Shown: positions 1 through 5,217 of the stretch, piece after piece | Layout of the letters: the number at the start of each line of letters is the position of its first letter | Numbering within the stretch: position 1 is the stretch's first letter | Assembly: GCA_030682755.1 (NCBI GenBank) | Contig: JAUXNR010000510.1 | Coordinates: 1 to 5,217, forward strand | DNA: 5,217 bases | Source: Flavobacterium sp. | GTDB lineage: Bacteria > Bacteroidota > Bacteroidia > Flavobacteriales > Flavobacteriaceae | Direction: 5' to 3' | The notes under the pieces: model-generated | Told to the model about the DNA's origin: nothing | Seen by the model: the letters and a program-made list of their open reading frames with translations, nothing else | Databases searched by the model: none | Program-made: the position numbers and the translations under genes

Positions 1-2
1 GA

Positions 3-599
3 GAATTCTTCAATTTAGTAGACCAAAAAGTAAGTATTATCCGCAGGCAAATCAACCACGCTAGTGAGAAACTAACAGAATTACAAGAACAATTTTCTTC
101 TAGAGCTTTCTTTAGGATACAAATAAAAAAATTACATAGAACAGTGTTGGAAAGTTCAGCATACACTACCGAAGGAATTAGGTTTAGTAATAATTTTCCC
201 CTAAAACAATTAGTAAATGAGCCTATCCGAATGCTATACCCCAAATATTATGAGTTTGAACCTCCAAAACCTAATATTATTGTAACCATTAAGGTTGATG
301 AAGCATATGAACGTAATGAAAAAAAGAAAATAGCAAAGGAGATCAACCGTCAGCAAATCATTAATCAATGGGTTGACAAAGCCAAAGATATTTTAGAGAG
401 TAAAGGGCAATTGTCTTTAGAAGAACTCATGAATAGTATTGTGGATGAAGAAAAAGACCTATCCATCGCTTATCAGGTAGCGTCTGGAATGACTGCTTAT
501 ACTTCGGAGAATAACAATGTATTCATTGATGTTGAGAAAAAAATCATTTCCTTATCACAACAAAACCTATCCCTATGGAAAACGAAAATTATGAAATAA
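3..599 (+). CDS. jetA: Wadjet JetA-like (MukF/MksF-type) kleisin, 3' part only
   Basis: This is the C-terminal 198 codons of a gene that runs in from the left edge. The frame is open from base 3 to the TAA at 597-599, so the GTG at 144 is an internal codon, not the start. Residues about 1-50 of the visible part are charged and look helical, as in the middle helical region of MukF. Residues about 70-100 form a Pro/Tyr-rich linker. Residues 104-116 form a basic helix. Residues about 118-190 look like a winged helix (helices around 119-133 and 138-147, then a short beta-like end). In kleisins the C-terminal winged helix binds the SMC head cap, so this protein should bridge two JetC heads with JetB. 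The assignment rests mainly on position: it precedes a MukE-like gene and a MukB-like gene, matching mukF-mukE-mukB and jetA-jetB-jetC order. JetA/MukF proteins are usually 400-500 residues, so over half is missing. No cysteine is seen. By sequence alone the family call would be weak; context makes it likely. Confidence 0.75.
   Translation, partial: EFFNLVDQKVSIIRRQINHASEKLTELQEQFSSRAFFRIQIKKLHRTVLESSAYTTEGIRFSNNFPLKQLVNEPIRMLYPKYYEFEPPKPNIIVTIKVDEAYERNEKKKIAKEINRQQIINQWVDKAKDILESKGQLSLEELMNSIVDEEKDLSIAYQVASGMTAYTSENNNVFIDVEKKIISLSQQNLSLWKTKIMK
575..599 (+). promoter_or_regulatory. 25 bp overlap of jetA 3' end and jetB 5' end
   Basis: The jetB ATG (575-577) lies 20 bases before the jetA TAA (597-599), in a different frame. 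The last eight jetA residues are therefore encoded by the same bases as the first jetB residues. No clear purine-rich Shine-Dalgarno sequence precedes the ATG; the bases just upstream are C/T/A-rich. Ribosomes finishing jetA would pass over this start, so coupled translation is a reasonable inference that would help keep subunit ratios fixed. Confidence 0.6.
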
Positions 600-1249
600 A
601 CGATTATTCTTTTCTATCAGAGGAAAGTGTAGAAAAACATTTTGCAGACATCAATATTTTATTATTATCAGGTAAACATATTGACCACAAGTACTATGCA
701 GAATATACAGCATTAGAAAGCTATGAATCTCAGTGGAGAAACTTTTATAGTAGCTTATATAAGTTGAATCTTATTACAGATATGTTTGATGGAAGCCGTT
801 ATTATTACCTCGACTTCACGGAAAATGGAAAAGGAAAATTAAGTGATGTAAGCCGAAATAAAGAGCTTACTGAATTACAAACGCTAATTGGATTAACTCT
901 TTTGGATATGTATTACCAAAAATATTTTGACGAAGAAAAGATTATTTACTGGACCGACATCAAAACACAAATATTGGAGAGTGATCATCAAGATGCATAC
1001 AAACGGATTTTGTTCAATGATATAAGGGATTCTTATGACGAAAAGGAATGGAATGAAGTGCATACAAAATTCGGTAAAACAATAGATAATTTTGATCGTT
1101 TAGGTTGGGTAGAAAAACAATCAGGAAGGAATGAAGAATTGTTATTTGAAATAAGGCCAGCAATTCATCGTTTAGCTAAGCTGTATAAGGAAGAACTTCA
1201 GGATTTTGAGTCATTTAGCAAGCAACTTAAAAATGAAGAAGCAGTATGA
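575..1249 (+). CDS. jetB: Wadjet JetB-like (MukE/MksE-type) winged-helix subunit
   Basis: This is a complete 224-residue protein, the usual size of MukE/JetB subunits. These form dimers that sit on the kleisin and modulate the SMC motor and its DNA contacts. Two winged-helix-like units can be read. The first spans residues about 18-81 and ends in a beta-hairpin-like stretch with D72-G73 and the aromatic run Y76-Y78. The second spans about 100-200: a long helical part, then a hydrophobic hairpin from G177-W178 to F191-E192-I193-R194, followed by P195-A196-I197, a pattern resembling the wing of MukE-like proteins. The C-terminus is a charged helix. The ATG at 575 is preferred because the next Met is residue 70, inside the first domain. 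No clear Shine-Dalgarno sequence precedes it. The start lies inside the 3' end of the kleisin gene, and the stop overlaps the ATPase start. There are no cysteines, signal peptide or membrane segments, so it should be cytoplasmic. Fold and context support the call; no catalytic motif exists to confirm it. Confidence 0.77.
   Translation: MENENYEINDYSFLSEESVEKHFADINILLLSGKHIDHKYYAEYTALESYESQWRNFYSSLYKLNLITDMFDGSRYYYLDFTENGKGKLSDVSRNKELTELQTLIGLTLLDMYYQKYFDEEKIIYWTDIKTQILESDHQDAYKRILFNDIRDSYDEKEWNEVHTKFGKTIDNFDRLGWVEKQSGRNEELLFEIRPAIHRLAKLYKEELQDFESFSKQLKNEEAV
1246..1249 (+). promoter_or_regulatory. ATGA stop-start overlap, jetB to jetC
   Basis: The jetC ATG (1246-1248) and the jetB TGA (1247-1249) share bases, the classic arrangement for termination-reinitiation coupling. 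The purine-rich stretch AATGAAGAAG just upstream (about 1231-1240) could act as a weak ribosome binding site. This junction also fixes the jetC start. Confidence 0.7.
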
Positions 1250-4200
1250 GATATCCAAGAATTTACTCTTTATCTACAGTGGGTATTTTGAAACATTATA
1301 TTCATGATTACCTTTTTCATCCCATAAGAACCGATTTTGTTGGTTCTAACGGTGTGGGAAAATCCATTATTGCAGATTTACTCCAAATGATTTTCGTGTA
1401 TGATAAAGATTTAATTAAATTTGGTACAGATGGTGTAAAAAAGGAAGAACGTCAAATCAATACTCTTCCCTATAAAACAAAATGTGCCTATTGCTTTTTG
1501 AATATTGAGGCGGAGGCGGGTAAGTTTATTAGTATAGGAATACAAATAAACAGCCAGAAAAGCAAACGTATCATTCCCTTTGTTATTACCAAACAGGCAG
1601 ATATAAATTTGAGGATAAATGATTTGGCTCTTGATAAAGAAGAATTAATATTCGCCAAAGACTTATTAAGAGAAAAAGAAATAGTAGATATACAGGATCT
1701 AGCGACACACCTTTACAACAAAAAAAGACTTCGGCTAAACTTTTTCAGTAATAATGAAAATGTCAGTACTTATTATAAATTCCTTTATGATAAAAACATA
1801 ATGCCACTGAACCTCAGCCAAGATAAGAATCTAAAAGCTTTTGCTAAAGTAATACAGTCTTTTTCTAAAGCTAAAACAGTGAATTTAAGTGGTAGCCAGG
1901 CTTCCAAGAACTTAAAAGAATTTCTTTTTGAAGAGTCCGATGAAGACATTTTGGCCAACTTTCAAAAAGAGCAAATCGAGCTTGAAAAGATATTGAGAGA
2001 ATATGAAAGCTTGAATAGAGATATACAAACTTTATCTGATAAACAGAAAAAATTAACCAATTTAAGGGAGTTGGAACAGTCTCATAAAGAAGAATTCAAA
2101 TCACTTAAAGAAGCAGAAATACAAAATACTTATATAGAATTAAAACAATTACAACAAAGTGAAAAGGACGGAAAGATACTTATAGAAACTCAACAAATCG
2201 AAATTGATGAGCTAAAAACAGCTATCAAAAATCTTCCAAAAGAAGAAGAAGCAATTGAACGCGGTTATGAAGAAGCGAATACAAACTTCAATATGTTTAA
2301 TCACTATCAAGATTTATCTAACAATATAGAAAAACAACAACAAGATATCAACGAACTTAAAATGTTTGTATTACCTGAGATAGATAATGGTTGGAGAAAT
2401 AAGATAGAAAGAATTGATATTTCAAAAAGAAATAATCAAGATATAAAAAAAGAAATAACTTTTATTAAACCTTATCTGGAAAAGTATAAAACACTTGAAA
2501 ATATCTTACGAATTAGAAAAGGGCAATCGGAGATTTTGGATGGATTAAAATCATCTTTAAAAAAGGAAAAAGTAATCAAAGAAAGATTGTTATCATTATT
2601 ACAGGACAATGATGAAAATGGTCTTTTATATTGGTATATTAAGAACTTACCAGCATTAAATAATGAACAGCTACAGGCTATTTTGTATTACGCTATCAAA
2701 CCTATCTCTGAAATTCCCAATCCAGATGATTCATCTCAATATATTAATCCAGATGAGTTGATCGATAGTTTTAAAGTAAAATCATCCGAAGAAGGTCTTT
2801 GGTTAAAACTGGGTGCATTACACCAATTTATTCAATTTAATCCTGATGCAGAATTATTAGGAGACAGAACTAATTTAGAGCAATCGGTACAACAACTAAT
2901 TCAAAAATTGGAGACAGAAATCAACTCCATAAATAGTAAGCTGGAAGCATTGGAGAATATCACAGATGGAAAACCTTATGACACAAACTTATTCGACTAT
3001 TTATTCGATATAACAATTGTAGAAAACAACAATATCGAAAAATTAAAACATTCAGTAGCTTGTATACTACAGATTGATGAAAAGATTGCTCAATTGTTAT
3101 CAAATAAGAAAAGAGAAGAAAAAGAATTATTGGAAATTAAAAACCAGTTTAAGGTTGAAAATGACGAGCCGGAAGTTGTCAGAAAGGAGTTATTTAAAGT
3201 TCGTAAAGAATGGAGCGATAAGAAAGATAAGTTTTATGAACAAAAAGGAGTCAAACAAACAAAGCTCGAATCTTTGGAGAGTAAAATAAAACGTGATAGA
3301 CAGGATTTACAGATAATCATTGATAAACTGACAAATAGGCAAAGAGCATTTAATACGCTTAATAGTAATTATTACGATCATTTTCAGGAAAATATAGAAG
3401 AATTTACTTTAACACCTAATAGTCTTGAAGAATTAAGGCACAGCCAAAATGAATTGTGGGAAAAATATAAAACAACATTTATTGGTATTTCCAATTCATT
3501 TGAAGAAACGAGTAATGAGAAGAATCCAGCTGTTCAATTAACAATAAAAGATCAGACTTATTCATTCAGGGTTTTAGAAGAGGTATTATTGGGTAGTAAA
3601 ATAAAATCTACAGATGACATTGCCACAACTTTACAAGAAGCCAATCAAACCAGGACGACCATAGCTGATGGTATAAGGGATAACATGATTAAAATATTCA
3701 GTAAAACTACTGAACGCTATGAAAAATATAATGAACAGACAAAAAGAATAAACGCATTCTTCGTTGATCGAAAAATTAGCGATAAATTTTATTTCAAACT
3801 AGAATTCGATGGCAGTAAAGAAATAAAGATTGATTATATCAAACAAATCGCTTATGAGGTTCGAAATACTGCAACAAAAGGAGAATTACAATTTGGACAA
3901 TCCATAGTAGATTTTATTGAAGGTTTTTTCAAAAAGCAAGCAAAGATTAAAAACAAAGTTCCGATTGATAAATTATTGAATCCTAAAACATATTTTGAGT
4001 TATCAGCTAAGCTAACGGATCAGTTTGGAACAGAAGTTCCTGGTAGCACTGGAGAAACTTATTCGGCTATAGCACTCCTTGGTATAGCAAGACTTTCAGC
4101 AGTACAAAAAGAAAAGCGTAATGGCTTGAGGTTTATTATTTTGGAGGAGTTGGGAAGCCTTGACAATACTAACTTTAATACATTTCCCGACATTGCAGAG

Positions 4201-4392
4201 GAGTTCCAATACCAGATTATAACTATGGCTCCACATACGTTCAATATTGGATTATCTGATGAATGGTACGCACATCATTTGATTAAAGGAAAAGAAGATG
4301 GTAATATCAATTATTGCCCTTCAGCATCATATTTTAAGACAAAGGATAATAATGAAGACCTAAATATTTATACAAACAGAATTGCAGAATGA
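1246..4392 (+). CDS. jetC: Wadjet JetC-like (MukB/MksB-type) SMC ATPase
   Basis: This is a complete 1048-residue SMC-family ATPase, predicted to be the DNA-loop-extruding motor of the complex. Walker A is G33-S-N-G-V-G-K39-S40, fitting GxxGxGK[ST] near the N-terminus as in SMC proteins. An N-terminal head segment extends to about residue 237. Coiled coil rich in Glu/Lys/Leu runs from about 238 to 450. A globular insert lies at about 454-541, where a hinge would be expected. Coiled coil then resumes at 543-567 and about 605-705 with a break between. The C-terminal head has the ABC signature S934-T-G-E937, as in MukB, then Walker B I964-I-L-E-E968 and a D-loop ending at D973. The later stretch I991-I-T-M-A-P996 resembles the I-I-A-A-P stretch of MukB. 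The usual Walker B Asp is Glu (E967), while the catalytic-type Glu (E968) is kept. MukB is about 1,480 residues, so the arms here are much shorter, as in the Mks/Jet class. The ATG at 1246 puts Walker A at the expected depth and overlaps the jetB stop. SbcC/Rad50 is less likely given the neighbours and the STGE motif. Confidence 0.88.
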   Translation: MRYPRIYSLSTVGILKHYIHDYLFHPIRTDFVGSNGVGKSIIADLLQMIFVYDKDLIKFGTDGVKKEERQINTLPYKTKCAYCFLNIEAEAGKFISIGIQINSQKSKRIIPFVITKQADINLRINDLALDKEELIFAKDLLREKEIVDIQDLATHLYNKKRLRLNFFSNNENVSTYYKFLYDKNIMPLNLSQDKNLKAFAKVIQSFSKAKTVNLSGSQASKNLKEFLFEESDEDILANFQKEQIELEKILREYESLNRDIQTLSDKQKKLTNLRELEQSHKEEFKSLKEAEIQNTYIELKQLQQSEKDGKILIETQQIEIDELKTAIKNLPKEEEAIERGYEEANTNFNMFNHYQDLSNNIEKQQQDINELKMFVLPEIDNGWRNKIERIDISKRNNQDIKKEITFIKPYLEKYKTLENILRIRKGQSEILDGLKSSLKKEKVIKERLLSLLQDNDENGLLYWYIKNLPALNNEQLQAILYYAIKPISEIPNPDDSSQYINPDELIDSFKVKSSEEGLWLKLGALHQFIQFNPDAELLGDRTNLEQSVQQLIQKLETEINSINSKLEALENITDGKPYDTNLFDYLFDITIVENNNIEKLKHSVACILQIDEKIAQLLSNKKREEKELLEIKNQFKVENDEPEVVRKELFKVRKEWSDKKDKFYEQKGVKQTKLESLESKIKRDRQDLQIIIDKLTNRQRAFNTLNSNYYDHFQENIEEFTLTPNSLEELRHSQNELWEKYKTTFIGISNSFEETSNEKNPAVQLTIKDQTYSFRVLEEVLLGSKIKSTDDIATTLQEANQTRTTIADGIRDNMIKIFSKTTERYEKYNEQTKRINAFFVDRKISDKFYFKLEFDGSKEIKIDYIKQIAYEVRNTATKGELQFGQSIVDFIEGFFKKQAKIKNKVPIDKLLNPKTYFELSAKLTDQFGTEVPGSTGETYSAIALLGIARLSAVQKEKRNGLRFIILEELGSLDNTNFNTFPDIAEEFQYQIITMAPHTFNIGLSDEWYAHHLIKGKEDGNINYCPSASYFKTKDNNEDLNIYTNRIAE
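4389..4392 (+). promoter_or_regulatory. ATGA stop-start overlap, jetC to jetD
   Basis: The jetD ATG (4389-4391) overlaps the jetC TGA (4390-4392). No strong Shine-Dalgarno sequence is present upstream, which makes reinitiation by ribosomes leaving jetC the likely route to jetD translation. The arrangement ties synthesis of the nuclease to that of its motor ATPase. Confidence 0.7.
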
Positions 4393-5217
4393 ATTGGATT
4401 GAGTTAAAAGCATTAAATAATCTATATATAAATGGAGAGGTAAAGTTGAATGATACTTTAAGCAAAAGTGGTGAAATCAATTATTTAATGAACTCCCTCA
4501 GAATACTTGACAGATCACATAATAGACTATTTACTTTGGATGGATTTATTAGTATATATGAAAAAGAGTATTTAAAGAAGTATAATATCTATGACGCCTT
4601 TTTATCAGAGTATGGACTATTAAAACCTCAGCTTCGTTTTGAAGAATCTGATATTCAAATCTTAATAGGAATAAAAGAAGATATGAACAATGGAAATTTA
4701 GAGCCATTGCGGGAGCAAATTATAAAAAATGAAGCAACCGTTAGAATCGTATCTCTTATGTTTTTCAAAAATGAGAAGTATTTATTAGGAAAAGAGGCAT
4801 TAATCAATGCTGTAAAATTATTTTTGGAGATTGAGGAATTGGCTGATGATAAGGATCAACAATATAAATATGTTCTCGAATGTAACGATCCCAAATGTAT
4901 CGTACTTTGTGAAAATGTCGATTTTTTGAAACGACCTACGTTAGCTAGAACTAACAATATAGAATTATGGTACGCAGGAGGTAAGAATATAAATAAACTA
5001 GCTTTTTCAGACACTAGAGGTTTACCAATTTATTATTCCTGCGATTGGGATTACGATGGCTTGTTTATCATATATCCATTGGTAAAAGAAAAAATACCAA
5101 TGATTCAACTTCTTACTCCTAACGGATATCCTAAAGGAATAGATGAAACAGAACATAATAGTAAATGGACAATTAAGGATAGAAATATAAATTTCCTATT
5201 AACTTCTATACAGCAAA
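4389..5217 (+). CDS. jetD: Wadjet JetD-like Toprim nuclease, 5' part only
   Basis: The first 276 codons are visible and the gene runs off the right edge. JetD proteins are usually around 380-400 residues, so roughly the last third is missing. JetD is the DNA-cleaving subunit of Wadjet and is related to the A subunit of topoisomerase VI/Spo11 through its Toprim domain, but it lacks their catalytic tyrosine mechanism. The Toprim core is readable. A hydrophobic strand at 170-174 leads to the metal-binding Glu E175 (C-E-N-V-D-F-L context). A strand at about 191-198 ends in A-G-G. The DxD acids are D219 and D221 in C-D-W-D-Y-D-G, matching the D-x-D-x-x-G pattern of JetD and topoisomerase VI. The region before it, about 1-165, is mostly helical and holds no motif I can name with confidence; it occupies the place of the JetD N-terminal arm/CAP-like region. 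All four visible cysteines (165, 170, 174, 218) cluster at the Toprim site. The ATG start overlaps the jetC stop as ATGA. Toprim acids plus position give good confidence; OLD-type nuclease is the main alternative. Confidence 0.86.
   Translation, partial: MNWIELKALNNLYINGEVKLNDTLSKSGEINYLMNSLRILDRSHNRLFTLDGFISIYEKEYLKKYNIYDAFLSEYGLLKPQLRFEESDIQILIGIKEDMNNGNLEPLREQIIKNEATVRIVSLMFFKNEKYLLGKEALINAVKLFLEIEELADDKDQQYKYVLECNDPKCIVLCENVDFLKRPTLARTNNIELWYAGGKNINKLAFSDTRGLPIYYSCDWDYDGLFIIYPLVKEKIPMIQLLTPNGYPKGIDETEHNSKWTIKDRNINFLLTSIQQ

Noticed and set aside
144..599. A separate 151-residue gene starting at GTG 144.
   Set aside because: The same frame is open without a stop back to base 3, and the upstream residues continue a helical protein. 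The GTG is an internal Val codon of a larger kleisin gene cut by the window edge.
1437..1443. A-AAA-AAG slippery heptamer in the right phase for -1 frameshifting in jetC.
   Set aside because: The -1 frame meets TAA at 1473, giving only a product of about 76 residues without a complete head. No downstream hairpin is evident, and the main frame is intact for 1048 codons.
3074..3289. A 71-codon open frame on the + strand inside jetC.
   Set aside because: It overlaps the coiled-coil coding region in another frame and its Lys/Arg-rich product is what A-rich coiled-coil DNA gives by chance. No own start signals are seen.
4059..4244. A 61-codon open frame on the - strand inside jetC.
   Set aside because: It lies opposite the conserved ATPase signature and Walker B region, which explains its openness. 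No recognisable product.
3..4392. A housekeeping MukBEF chromosome condensin.
   Set aside because: The ATPase is about 1,050 rather than about 1,480 residues, and a Toprim nuclease gene follows in coupled overlap, which is the mark of Wadjet/MksBEFG rather than MukBEF.
4434..4448. GGAGAGG (4434-4440) followed by an in-frame TTG at 4446, an alternative jetD start with a good Shine-Dalgarno sequence.
   Set aside because: The ATG at 4389 forms the same ATGA coupling as the previous junction and adds 19 plausible helical residues. The TTG start cannot be fully excluded, but the motif occurs easily in A/G-rich coding DNA.
4389..5217. An OLD-family/Gabija nuclease or a true topoisomerase VI A subunit.
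   Set aside because: There is no ATPase domain in the visible protein as in OLD proteins and no Topo VI B partner. The adjoining kleisin, MukE-like and SMC genes point to JetD.

Overview
The window is one co-directional (+ strand) operon fragment with no intergenic space. It holds the C-terminal part of a MukF/JetA-like kleisin (3-599), a complete MukE/JetB-like winged-helix protein (575-1249), a complete MukB/JetC-like SMC ATPase (1246-4392), and the first 276 codons of a Toprim-domain protein of the JetD class (4389 to the right edge). The order kleisin, winged-helix subunit, SMC ATPase, Toprim nuclease is that of jetABCD, the Wadjet anti-plasmid defence system (also described as MksBEFG or EptABCD). 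The system is therefore a known class. What may be less ordinary is its subtype: the ATPase head carries a MukB-style STGE signature, a Walker B Asp-to-Glu change, and short arms around a central globular insert.

Layout: the junctions are a 25 bp overlap (A/B) and two 4 bp ATGA overlaps (B/C and C/D), so the four subunits are probably translated in a coupled way from one mRNA whose promoter lies left of the window. The first gene is cut at its 5' end and the fourth at its 3' end. No RNA gene, insertion sequence, CRISPR array, promoter or terminator is visible, and no stretch over 300 bases lacks a gene.

Host: the DNA is strongly AT-rich, with A/T-ending codons and Lys/Asn/Ile/Glu-rich proteins. 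Starts mostly lack a clear Shine-Dalgarno sequence. This suits a low-GC member of the Bacteroidota, but that is inference, and a low-GC Firmicute is not excluded.

How the genes should work together, from knowledge of the family: JetC dimers with JetA and JetB form a MukBEF-like motor that extrudes DNA loops. On small closed-circular DNA, the motor lets JetD, through its metal-binding Toprim site, cleave the circle. The key catalytic residues expected for this are visible: Walker A in JetC, a catalytic-type Glu in its Walker B, and the Toprim Glu and DxD in JetD.
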